From: Coccinella septempunctata
Taxonomy: Eukaryota > Arthropoda > Insecta > Coleoptera > Coccinellidae
DNA length: 64,000 nt
Direction of reading: 5' to 3'
Assembly: GCF_907165205.1 (NCBI RefSeq)
Contig: NC_058190.1
Location: 47,666,116 to 47,730,115, forward strand
The notes beneath the pieces are model-generated. The model was not told the DNA's origin. It was given only the letters and a program-made list of their open reading frames with translations, and did no database searches. The translations under genes were made by a program, and so were the position numbers. This document shows positions 46,617-58,075 of the stretch, in pieces; position 1 is the stretch's first letter, and the number at the start of each line of letters is the position of its first letter.

Positions 46617-49600
46617 TTCTCGTTGATCTTGGTTGGTCAGTTCGATTTACATCGTAATATTGTTGATTTTTATCAATGTATGTTGTGTATCTGAATTAAT
46701 TTTAAAAATTATTCACAGCCTCAATATATGAAGGCATGATCATCTTCATGATCCATTTGGGATCTGGTAGATGTAGACAATCAAAGAGCATTGCACTGAT
46801 TAAATTCATTCGAATAAATGGTTAGTCATAAGCGACGACATGATGCTAATAATCATTAATCCTTCCTCGGAAAGGCTGAGATGAGACCGCGACTAATAAA
46901 GAAGATTTCCGCCGAACCATTTACGACAAGATCTTACGAGGAACACCAAGCAGACAACTAATCCACGAGTCAGGTCCGTGGCATCCACAATGACATAATT
47001 AACTACCCACTTCCGCCCCACTATAGCTTACAATGGACAAGATAACAATCACAGTTAAGCCATTGTGTTTCCCGTGTTATCTCCAGCGAATTATATAAAT
47101 TGCTATCTATATGAGCAACGGCAGGTACTGGAGGACTTATAACTTCCCAAGTGACCAACAGAGCAGCCTTTGTTCTCGCGTATGTAGGTCCTGTTTCAGT
47201 TAAAAAGCTCGTGAATTTTCAGCTGAATGAGTACTAGAATTTTCAGTGTGAGATGCAAATGTGAAGGTGATCCTGGATATCGTAAAGTTTATAAGATCAT
47301 AAGGTCCTCTTGTGTTATGTTCACTGCAGTTTAGTGGGAGGTTTTCTTATCTCGTCTCATTCAATTCATTTTCCGAATTTGGGAAAATTCCCGCTTTGTT
47401 CAGTAAATAAACACAGATCATTCGATGAAGGGGATCAACTACTGTAAACTAGTGGGTCTTATCGAAAATGCCCATGATCGAGGCCCAGAATGGCTCTTTA
47501 TTCTCCACCCCAACCTGCAGATCTCATTAATGATTGATCAAGTCCATTCTGTACCTACAAGCTGATATCTGGGGGCGAAATTGCACATATAGGGGAGAAC
47601 TTTGTGGGATAGGTGAAAATAATAAATTATTCAACACCTGTTAGTTTTAGCATTCCGCATTTCACATTTATGAGGGGGAATTGTAAAACGAACTGGCAGA
47701 ATGCGAATGATCGATAAATTAGCATGTGCAGTTGTTTATGGGCAGTTTTTGTTTCCATGAAATTTTTACGCCCCGTTTGTTCTTCGGTAATTTAAGCGGA
47801 AAATCCTTCACGGGAAAAATCTGATAGCTGGGCATTCGTTACAATGAGTCGAAATTTTTTTATTTATTTCCAGCACGAGTGCAATTTTCAATGAATGAAA
47901 AATGAAGGATATTCCGTCAGTTGTCAGTGTGTGCCAGTTAAAATTTGAAATTTATTCGGAAGCTTCTGCTTATGACCTGTTATGGTCGTCGACCCCCTTC
48001 ATAATATGAATTAAAAAGTATCACACCATCCCTGCCCCAGAAAGTTACACCGCCGGTTTTTTTCCGGGGCATTGCGCGAACAACATTCGGCTATTTGCGT
48101 ATCGTTGGAAGTTGGGAACAAAACGTGCCAACAATCAAGAAACATTCTGTGCCTTTTTATTGGATCCGAGAGTGGAAAGGGAGATAGAAAGAGGAGGAAT
48201 GGAAGTTTCTAAATTGAATCCATTGTTGAACTTTTTAATAAAATAAAAGGCCACCGCCTCTTTTTGTGTTCGGGAATACCTACCAACTTATCCCGACGAC
48301 CGTTTGGCCCTTTCATCGTGCACCTAATGTTCGGACGTTGTTGCTCGCTGCGAATTGAATAATTTTAATTAAAACACGCTGTATTGTGGCGGACTTAATG
48401 AGGGTCGGCGTGAAGATGTTGGTGATAGTTGCGAATCAGTTGTTCATTAAAGGAAGAGGACTCTTTGGTTACTTCTTTGGATGTGTTTTATCGCTGTTGG
48501 GAGTTTTTTATCGCTATTTTTGCTTTATACTCAGTTGAAAGTTGTGAAGAAGTAGATACGTTATCAGCTTTCAGTGAAGAACAAACTAGGGATCATTTGA
48601 GAGACAATCTTCCTTTTTTCCGAAAAAAAACTTCTGAGATATCAAAAAAGGGACTGAAAATCAATAAATTGTCAACAGATTAGATACAATTTAATGCGCA
48701 TTCGCCATTTTGCAACTGAAGTGCATAATCTCTCTCTAAATTTTCAGCAAGAGTTATACACACGAGGGTTGGATGCAGTGATGATCCAGCTTTTTGACCT
48801 TCTTCATAGAGGCGTTCATAACGAATCAGGCGGACGAAAATCGGCATCTTTCCGTGAATTTTTCATATCCTTAGACGGGGACTCGCTCGCTTTTCGGTTA
48901 TTTTGCCGTTGCACGATGGCTGGAATCGATTTTCTACGACGTTTTCTCCGAATTATGGAATATAGTCCTGATTTTGTATTCGGAGGAATTCTACCGATGG
49001 AAATGGAGGCATAAAAAAATAATGCTTGTTTTTCATTCGGTCTCATAGGTTCGTTGATGCTCTTTAAACATTCACCGACTGATCTGGATTCCAAAAAATT
49101 GTTCAAGATGATATCACATCAGGTCGTTTGATATTTTTTTATGGATTAATCAACTGACAGTGTTGGAGTCAATAAGCTCTATGGCGGTTTAAATTCGATT
49201 CAAAAGTAAAGAAGGGAATGATATAAAAGACGTATCATCGCTACCAAGTGGAATTAGCTGTGTGATTCAAGCTTCGAAGACACTTCTACCAGACCAGACA
49301 AGAAACGTTCATAATGCAATGAACAACGGTTGATACCAGTGACACAATAAATAATATGAGCCTGGAGCGCCATACAACACTGGACATGCATTCGCCAATT
49401 TGCAACTTTGAGCAAAGGATGAAAATATTGATCAAGAAATCTGTCTTTAGACTCGCTTGGCTAATGGTATTCCGTGTGCAGACAGAGCCGTTGATAAGGC
49501 TCTAAGATGATTGAAATATGGAGCCCCTTGAACGTCCAAATATGCTTTTGTTGCGTCCAGCAACAGCATTTTATATTACAGCATTCTCAAGTCAGCAGAG

Positions 49601-50475
49601 AAGCTTGGCTGTGTGGTTCCAAGGCTCTTTTCGATGTGTTCTCGAGTATCTAGACAGATAGGGATAGATTTGGCAACTAAACTCCTGGGAAAGGAAGGCT
49701 GTAAAGGAGAATCCATAGGTTCAGCCAGTCGGATAGAAGATCGCTTTTGGAACTAGCATTCCAGGAAATTGGACGACAAAAGTGACAATTCTTCGTGAAC
49801 TAAACCGAACAGCATGCACGTATTCTGTAAAATAAACCATTTAACAGTGCTCGCGCTCAAACTGCTGTTGCGTCTCGCGTTATAAAACTGCAAACCATCT
49901 CGACATTCCTCGGATAATTGGAGTAATCGAATGGTAACGATCCACTTTCCGGGTAGCATGTTTCGATATGATTACTTTCTTTCAATATTGCCCCGACCAA
50001 ACACCCCATTACGCCGGGGATAATCATTGTCGCTGCTTGCGCCGCGCCGCGGCGACAATAAAGTTAATTTGATCCTCTCCGGGGCATTGTAAGGATACAA
50101 AGCAATTTGAGGAAGAACTATTATGTATAAATATTCAGACTCCATTCCGCAGAACTATTTGCCGGAATCACCTACTCGGTCCCGGGTCCCTAATGTAAGA
50201 AAGAGATTACTCCTAATTCCGCGTTCCTGCTACCCAATCTTTCCGTGGCAATTGATTAACATAAAATTAACATTAGTCGGACGGATTCTCCGTGCCCTGG
50301 GCCGCCGACAAAGTAGATGGAGGAAGGCCAGGATTGGATTCGGATCATTTGTGTTCGACTGCGGAGTTGGTGAAAATTACATCTTCTGAAAAGAATACCT
50401 GTTAAGTATTTTTAGCCCACGACGTTTCGGGGGTTCAAAGGTGTTTCCTCCGGCAAATTAGGAATTAATTTTGTA
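46617..50475. other. 3.9 kb of unique non-coding DNA
   Basis: No gene recognised. The frame 48694-49014 (106 codons) overlaps a minus-strand frame and has no motif. A GC-rich island with a hairpin lies at about 49980-50110. Confidence 0.45.
50026..50059. repeat. Hairpin in a CpG-rich patch
   Basis: ATTGTCGC pairs with GCGACAAT across an 18-base GC-only-like loop (GCGCCGCGCCGCG). The flanking bases include CCGGGG-type runs. Function unknown. Confidence 0.6.
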
Positions 50476-50600
50476 CAGGGTTGGCAAAATTCGATGGGAT
50501 TGATTGGAGACTCGGTGAACCTAAGAGTTGGGGAAAATGGATGGAACGTTTCCGAATTGTTTTGTTTTCAAGTTATGAGTAAAAACTCATTTTTTTGGCT
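50476..50600 (+). repeat. Lone arm related to the 31904 foldback
   Basis: TACAGGGTTGGCAAAATTCG followed by a diverged version of the 31904 left arm (ACTCGGTGAACCTAAGAG, AAAATGGATG). No right arm found. Confidence 0.6.
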
Positions 50601-50818
50601 TTTTGGGATGGTGCTTATATCAAATTAAGGCTTGCACTCCTCTATTGCTCTGAAGATTATTTCTCCTCATCCATTCTACATGAGAATACTGGCCCAAAAC
50701 AAGGTATCATTTCATTGAAATTTTTGAATTATCACTTCGCCCTCATTTAGCGTGGATTCGTGATGAACTTCAACAACTTTGGCTCCTTTTGTAACGTAGT
50801 GATTCTTGAGGATATTTA

Positions 50819-51727
50819 CGAGGATGTAAGTTTGGGGTTGAAAAAGTTACGCAATGAAATAAAAGAAAGAAGATGTCCACCGAAATTGTGAAAATCGAAA
50901 TACTTAAGTATCGAGCCATCATCGAGTACCTGTATTTAAAAGGTTTAAGTGGTAAGCAGATTTAGGAAGATATGCTTAATACCCTTGGTGATCAATGTCT
51001 TTCATATACGACCGTGAAAAATTGGACTGCAAACTTCTAAAGAGGTAAATTTTCCATTGAAGATGACCGATCGGGAAGGCCAGTTTCTGTGTCAGTCCCC
51101 GAAAATATCGATGCAGTTCATGACATGATTTTATCAGACCGTCGAATTGGGCTAGAACGGATATCTGAAGCAGTGAATATTTCATACGAACGCGTTCATC
51201 ATATAGTTCACGTCAATTTGGACATGAGAAAAATTGCTGCACAATGGATCTGTTGAATGTTGACCAAAAACGGGCAAGGGTAGGTGCTCGATTTGAAAAC
51301 GATGTAGACTTCTTAAACCGAATTATTACTATGGATGGGACTTGGGTACATTTCTACGATCCAGAAACAAAGCAACAATCGATGGAATGGCGACACTCTG
51401 GTTCTCTAAGAACTAAACAGTTTCGTGTCCAAAAATCTGCTGGAAAAGTTCTTGCTTCAGTTTTTTTGGATTCCCATGGAGTAATGATGATTGATTTTTT
51501 AGATAAGGGCAGAACAATAACCGGAGATTACTATTCAATATTACTTACCACTATACGGGAAAAAATTTAAGAGAAAATATGCGGAAAGCTGTTTTGTATT
51601 CGCAGGACAATGGCCCTGCACACAAATCTCATGTTGCCATATAAAAATTTTTTGTTTTAGGGTTTGAATTACTAGAACACTCCCCTTACTCACCAGATTT
51701 AGCTCTATCCGGCTATTATTTCTTTCC
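50819..51727 (+). mobile_element. Mariner element, copy 4, truncated
   Basis: TA (50817-50818) then CGAGGATGTA, after which about 110 bp of 5' UTR are deleted. Coding homology runs from the ATG at about 50873 (with TAA/TAG and small indels in the HTH region) to 51243-51570, an open part with TMDGTWVHFYDPETKQQSME and DFLDKGRTITGDYYSILL, then further frameshifts to about 51727 where it abuts a family A element. The first catalytic Asp is kept but the usual Glu after it is Gly. The 3' end and right TIR are missing. Confidence 0.88.
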
Positions 51728-52010
51728 GAATTTTCGGTATTTTTATGGAACGTAGTGGTCATGATAAGAAAACGTGAGTAAAATCTTGTGTTCGAAAAAG
51801 ATTAATCAAATAAATGGAAAACCATATTCCGAAATTCATTTCACTCGATACAACCGTTTGGGAGACTAAACATAACATTTTTAGTTTTCAACAGCGTGTA
51901 TCTTTTAAACCGAGCCGATTCGGAAAAAATGGTAAAGGAAAAAAGTGTTTCTTTTGACCTCACGAATCCACTGTTGAAATATTCGTACGAGTCAAAGACT
52001 CACCCTGTAT
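51728..52010 (+). repeat. Family A element, right half
   Basis: Matches the second half of 18951-19642 (TCGAAAAAGATTAATCAAAT, AAACCGAGCCGATTCGG) and ends with the intact terminus GTCAAAGACTCACCCTGTA. The junction with mariner copy 4 is sharp. Confidence 0.85.
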
Positions 52011-52040
52011 AGAAATCAATATTACTAACTGGGAGTTTAT

Positions 52041-52646
52041 ATGCTGTTGATTATCCGTTACTACCATTGTGTTGTCACTTCCAAGAGACGCCCTTCGGCG
52101 AAGACCGGGCCTCTGATCGAATCATCGACGACATCGAAGCAACATGGCCCAGGGAAACGCCAAATGAGGCATTCAGTATGCACGCGCCACGACATGATGA
52201 TTTTTGAACGCTATGCAAATATTTCAATTAGATTGGTCGTTCGCATGTTGCGACTGTCGTTATCGGGGACTTCCCCGACGATGATTGATGACATACTAAT
52301 CTGTCATGACTGCGGACAGTGCACGCTGTTACAATTTATGAGGAACACGGCCGCACACGGGCCCCAAGGGACCCGGGAGACCTACACGCTGCATTATGGA
52401 TGCCACAGGAAATATGTTAGCAATGCTGTCGATAATGCATGGTTCCGGTCACTCCGGTACAGCTACGGAAACTCGATAAAATTCGCGCTCCGGAACGTGA
52501 CCCGGCAGTTATTAGCCGTGAAATATAAAAGAATGGCGGCGGATTGCCTCCGACCTGCCGATTTTTCGATTCACGGATTTTCGGAGCGGATACAGAGGCA
52601 GGCAGAAAAGTCCGGAGTTCATTTTAAGCATGCCAATGATGGATAG
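52041..52646 (+). other. Unrecognised 201-codon open frame in a GC-richer island
   Basis: The longest open frame not explained by a transposon. The predicted product is basic, with scattered Cys (ICHDCGQCTL) but no domain, signal peptide or membrane segment that I recognise. No splice context, promoter or poly-A signal supports it. The island resembles other GC-richer, transposon-free patches here, and its 5' part contains an octamer-like ATGCAAAT. A conserved regulatory block with a chance frame is at least as likely as a gene. Confidence 0.25.
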
Positions 52647-53079
52647 AAGGAAAATACCCAATTTCCAGTTTGACGTATTGGTCTAGGAATGGATGTTTAA
52701 AGTGGATAGAGTATAGGGTGATTTGGGAGAACTAGCCGTAATATTGACCTGAAAATTTGTTTCGAGCGGTTCTGTACACTGATCTCTTCAATTGCTATAT
52801 TTTTATGGAACAGTGGCTCCCTGTTATAACAGAAAACACATTTTTCTATAATTTTATGCCACAATGAGAGCAGAACATTGTGGACTTGTCACAGACTCTA
52901 CTCATTCACATTTTGTCTGTTGTTTAAATCTAGAATTTTTCATATTTCCAATTGAAATTTCTATTCTTTCATTATTTTCTGAGAAAATCGAGAATATCAG
53001 CAGTAAAATGTGCACAGCACGTGGTGTAGCCAGTAGTATTTGCTCAAGTTATTGTCTTCACTCCCTGAAAATTGTATTT
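52647..53079. other. Non-coding DNA
   Basis: Nothing recognised. Confidence 0.45.
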
Positions 53080-53325
53080 CAATCATCACCAACTAGAAGC
53101 AGCTAGATGAACAAATAGATAAACAAAAAACGGTACGAGAATCGAAACATTCGAAACCTCTTTGATCAAAATGGCCATCTTAAATCTTACAAAATTTCAT
53201 ATGCTATTGCAAATGGCCCTCAAATCAATATTTTAATGAGTCTAAGGCTAGTAACACATTTAAAACCATGATGGCGATAACATCACAATAGTCGCTTCGT
53301 TTCCCATCTTTCTACTCTATAATCT
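53080..53325 (+). repeat. Dispersed 240-bp repeat, copy 2
   Basis: Collinear with 9490-9727. Mariner copy 5 lies about 40 bp downstream of it. Confidence 0.75.
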
Positions 53326-53367
53326 TCGAGCTCACAAAATCTAGTGTAGGATCAAAATAAACAACTA

Positions 53368-54621
53368 CGAGGATGTATTGATATCTAGTTAGCCTAGACC
53401 AGATCCATGCATAAAAAAAAAAATATTGCGTTACCAAAGCAATGAACAATAACTCATTAGAAGTGTCAGTGTGAAGTTTGAGGTCAAAGAAGTAAACCAG
53501 AGTTACGCAATAAATTCAAAGAAGAAGATTTCCATCGAAATTGTGAAAATCGAAAAATTGGAGTATCGAGTCATCATCACCTACCTATATTTAAAAGTGT
53601 TAAGTTAAGAGGTAAGAAGATTTACGAGGATATGCTTAATACTCTCGGTGGTCAATGTCCTTCGTATGCGACCGTGAAAAATTGGACTGCAAGCATCAAA
53701 AGAGGTAAATTTTCCATTGAAGATAATGACCGATCGGAAAGGCCAGTTTCTGTTTCAGTCCCCGAAAATATCGATGCAGTTCATGACATGATTTTATCAG
53801 ACTGTCGTATTGGGCTAAAACGGATATCTGAAGCACTGAATATTTCATACGAACGCGTTCATCATATAGTTCAAGTCAATTTATACAGGAGAAAAATTGC
53901 TGCAAAATGGATCCCCAAATGTTTGAATGTTGACCAAAAGCGTGCAAGGGTAGAAGCATCGCGTTCGATCTGTGCTCGATTTGAAAACGATGTAGACTTC
54001 TTAAATCGAAATGTTACTATGGATGAGACTTGGGTACATTTCTACGATCCAGAAATAAAACAACAATCGATAGAATGGCGACCTAAGAAATTTCGTGTCC
54101 ACAAATCTGCTGAAAAAGTTTTTTCTTCAATTTTTTGGGATTGCCATGGAGTAATCATGTTTGATTTTTTTGGTAAGTGTTGAACAATATTCAGAGATTA
54201 CTATACGACATAACTGATAACTCTACGGGAAAAATTTGAGAGGAAAGACGCGAAAAACTAACTAAGTTGTTTTGTTTTTGCAGGACAACGCCCCTGCACA
54301 CAAATCTCATGTTGCCATGCAAAAAATTCGTGATTTAGAAACTACTATAATACCAGATTTTTTTCCATCCGACCATCATCTCTTTCCTCAACTGAAAAAA
54401 AGTTTAAAAGGTCGTAAATTTTCTTCCAACGAGGAGGTAATGAAAGCTGTGGAGGTCTGGTTTGCAGAGCAAGAATTTTTTTCGAAAGGTCTAGAGACGT
54501 TGTAGGTTTGCTGTAATAAATGTCCCCTATTAAGAGGAGAATATGTTGAGTATTAAAATATTTTGAGATTTAAATTTTGTTTGGTTCTATAGTAGACTAA
54601 GAATTTTTCAATATATCCTCG
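53368..54621 (+). mobile_element. Mariner element, copy 5, full length
   Basis: TA (53366-53367), CGAGGATGTATTGATATC at the left; ATATATCCTCG at the right followed by TA (54622-54623). Length 1254 bp, normal for mariner; both TIRs are preserved. This is the best structural reference for the family in this window. Confidence 0.95.
53530..54505 (+). pseudogene. Mariner transposase (copy 5), broken
   Basis: The start codon is mutated (ATT where copies 1, 2 and 4 have ATG), and a short insertion in the first HTH brings a TAA. 53632-54183 is then open for 183 codons: YATVKNWTASIKRGKFS, the second HTH (IGLKRISEALNISYERVHH), first catalytic Asp (TMDETWVHFYDPE), an 18-bp deletion removing the residues before KKFRV, and FWDCHGVIMFDFFGK. 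After a frameshift and loss of the GRTITGDYY reading, 54272-54505 continues with the second Asp (LQDNAPAHKSH), LFPQLKKSLKGRKFSSNEEV and VWFAEQEFF. The third catalytic Asp lies in a segment with a deletion (PDFFPSDHHLF), still recognisable. Confidence 0.9.
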
Positions 54622-55465
54622 TATATGCCTGGAAACAAATTGATGGAAGGTCACAGTGAACCCTATAGATTGTTGGGCAGTGAATTTTGACTACTGGGCA
54701 TCACCAACTAGGTTTCGAGCGATCTTTTGTGTTTCAGTCTCCACCACGGAAACCTGTAACTATTTTCAACAAACTCCCAATTTCCCTCTAGTTTTAACGT
54801 CTCAAAAAGCGGAACAATTACTCAACCGCAATCGTGAGACAACCTACTGATCCGCCCTTTGTTCTGTCGCTTCTCTTATCGTTTCACGTTTAATCTGGAA
54901 GCGTACCACAGGACGGGAGTAAATCTGAACATCCACATGAAAGCGGCAAACGAAAACATACATATACAGACGAACGATAGCGAACCGAATGCATTTCCAT
55001 TTTTACGATTCCGTCCATCCTTTTGCCGCCACTCTAATAAAATGCATATGATTATCCTCGCCTCTGAGTGGAGGGTAGACGCCGAGTATTGCACATCAAA
55101 AAGAATAAATCGACAAGAACGGGGCTGCCGGGAATCAGAAGCGAACCGAAGGGCCAAATTTTAATCATCCAGATTCTCTCAGATTGTTTCCTCATTATTT
55201 TGAAAGGGTTGTGCACGAATGCGGGTGCAAATTTGATACGAATATGCGGGGTGGTTGTTATGTTGATTATTCCGAACACATTGAAGTTGAAAAAAATTAT
55301 ACCGTTACTGATTTTTCATGTTAGAGTATTCACTGAACACAACTGGGTGTTCTTGTTCGAATCTTACACATGATATGAACCTAATTTTCATAGTCGGTTC
55401 TCGAATATACACTGTGTGCCGAAATAAGGTTTAAAAATTTCAATGAAATATCCTACGTCACTATA
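54622..55465. other. Non-coding DNA, GC-richer 54870-55160
   Basis: Plus- and minus-strand frames of about 100 codons overlap; no motif recognised. Confidence 0.45.
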
Positions 55466-56680
55466 CTCCATTCACTTTTATTTTAGCACTCGGTTGGCCA
55501 TGGAAATTTGACACATTTCACTGTGTATAGAACGAAAATGTGGGGTTATGACGCTTGTCAAAACATTATTGGGTTTTCAATCAACACAATGTTGCCCGTT
55601 CTACGCAAAAGTTTCTGTTATTACGTGTTTTATCACAATGTCGAATCTCTTCGGTAAAAATGTGACGAACGTAATTGAAGTTTATACAAACTGATTGAAC
55701 GCATACCAAATCTAGTTATCTGCATGGAAAATACCAGAGATCAGTGTAATATCATAATATGCACTTGCTTGAGGAGAATTAATGTTCGTTATCTTCTTTG
55801 GCTGAGGTTTGAATACGTTACATCAGTTGTGGATTTCAAAAATATTAACCCGAAGATGAAATGCATATGATGCAGTGTTGGGAATGGGTATCTCTCTAAG
55901 GAATTAGCAGATAATTACAAGAATGTTAAATTCTTCAACAAAAATCATCTTGCATCAATGGTAGTAAAAGGAATTAAAGGAAGTTTCAAGTCAAGATGAA
56001 CTTCACCTCTAAACAAAAATTTCACATGAATAAACAATTAACAGGACAACTGGCTCGTATTTGTGGCTGTTCATCTTAATGCATTGATATGATAATAATA
56101 ATTAAGTATTTATTGGTACCTTGGGACATTTGCAATGTATAGGACAAGTCAAATGAAAAATAGAAAAATCAATATTCGAGAACTTATTCTACGATGACAT
56201 TCATCGAAAATCCTGTAGTAACTTTTCGCATTCGTTCACCGTGAAATAAAATTCTCAAATGCTACCACTTTCCGGGTCTGCCAATGGAAGGAAATTCTTT
56301 GTCGTCCTCTTCATTCACAATCTTTCTGATTGTGGAAATATTCAGCTAAAATATCAGTCGTTGAGATTCAGATGAAACATTATATAAATTCTCTTACATT
56401 GAATATGTTCGCTACCGTCTGACGTATTGTGGATTTTAGAATATCAGGGTATAACTATTTGAATTAGCGGACGTGAATTCTAAATAGCACTTCCTGAAAC
56501 CCTGTCTCTTTTTTCAATAACTTTCGGAATTTTTTCGTAATAAAAATTGATATTAGTTCTGGCAACGGCGTTATGACATTAACGACATTTCATGAGTGCC
56601 AACCTTACTCCGTTCTAGTTACAAAAACTTGAGAACATCATTTCATGGCCAACCGACTGCTAAAATAAATGTGAATGGAG
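55466..56680. mobile_element. TIR element, 1215 bp, family unknown
   Basis: Left end CTCCATTCACTTTTATTTTA continues through GCACTCGGTTGGCCATG; the right end is its inverted copy (CATGGCCAACCGACTGC ... GTGAATGGAG), an inverted repeat of about 40 bp. TATA flanks both ends. The interior has no open frame with transposase motifs, so it is non-autonomous or wholly decayed. Confidence 0.8.
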
Positions 56681-57804
56681 TATATATTTAACGATCGACA
56701 TTCTGGGAAATGTGTTCTGTTTCTTACGTTGTGTAACTACTTGCCAAGTTGACGCTACTGATTCACTCGGAAAGAAAAAGAGGGAGCATGAAAGAGACGA
56801 AGCGAGATACATGGCTGTCTTAGGTCATCTAGCAATGACTCCGGTTCTGTGAAATGCCGGTGATCTCTGACTCTGACCTTTATTATATTCTTTTCTTCGC
56901 CCTTATCGGATAATCAACGATTTGCTAACCGAAGTACACCGCATCGCACAGACTACAGCAAATTTCTCGTTAAATGTGCAACCTTTCACTGAACCCATTA
57001 TACTCAGAAATCGTAGGGCCACGAATGTACCATGACTACTATGTGTGCATACCGTACGGAAATCAAAGGGCCTTTCCACTCGCATCCTCCCGATTCAATC
57101 AAAGGTTCAGAATAATAGTATATTATTCAACATTATGCATTCCGCTCGAGCGGCCTTGACAAAGACTTCAGCACCTCGTCTCCTCTTTGAAATTCTCCTC
57201 TATTATCTTTCGGAGGTTTTAACGTTGAGGGGTTATTGAGCCTCGTGGTTTATGAGATGCGGAAGCCGAGAAAGGAATTCTAGACGTATTTTTCCTCTGG
57301 TCTATTGTTCTTTGAACTATTCGCCAACTTCCTCGTTTCATTTAATATCCACACTATACGCTGCGCTCGCTGACTGATATTATTCCCGTAAACTATCATT
57401 AAATATTGTATTAAGATCGTGGGGCTTTTAGTGGGCTTACAAGCGTTGCTGAATGTTTCCTCACGAGCGAGTTATTGCCAGTCGAGTTGAGGCATCGTTC
57501 ATCTCTTTCAGTCAGGTCATTTGACTTCGTTTCGTACTCGTGAGAAATTTGATTATATGGTCTTCTGTTTGATGGCTTTATTATCCGAAATGTTTCAGCT
57601 TATATTGTGATGGGAAACTGTATTCGATCAAGGTTTTTCATGTTACACTAAGTCGCAAGTTATGGCATCAATACTATGAATAACTCCGAGACATTCAGCA
57701 AGACGTTTCACTCAATAAGTTAGAAAGTTATGGTATGTATCAGATATAAACAACTTGTTCCCCTCAGGAGTTATTTGATATCGCGAATCGTTTCGGTATC
57801 AAGT
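56681..57804. other. Non-coding DNA
   Basis: Nothing recognised. Confidence 0.45.
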
Positions 57805-58075
57805 GATGGTAGAACATACCGCTAATCAAGAATCATTACAAAATCAGGGTGTTCCGCAGGGAAGCATTCTTGGACCCCTTTTGTTTTTATATATGTCAAT
57901 GACCACCTTAATGTCATTCTCTGCTGGCAAAAATTCTTCACTAATTTCGCAGACGACACTAAGGTTTTGATAAATGCCAAATTCTTCAGATTCGTTGAAG
58001 ATTCTCGTCAGCAGAGCCACAATGACTCGAAGCTCAGTTTGTGTTTGTGGCAGCTGCAATATTGAACAAATACTA
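57805..58075 (+). pseudogene. LINE reverse-transcriptase core fragment
   Basis: QNQGVPQGSILGPLLFLY (about 57838-57890) is the RT PQG motif in good condition. After a one-base frameshift the reading continues NDHLNVILCW and TNFADDTKVLI, the FADD catalytic box (the usual Y/F-A-D-D), then SRQQSHND to TGA-type stops near 58075. Upstream (EHTANQESL) fits the region before the PQG box. Only about 90 codons of the RT survive. Confidence 0.85.
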
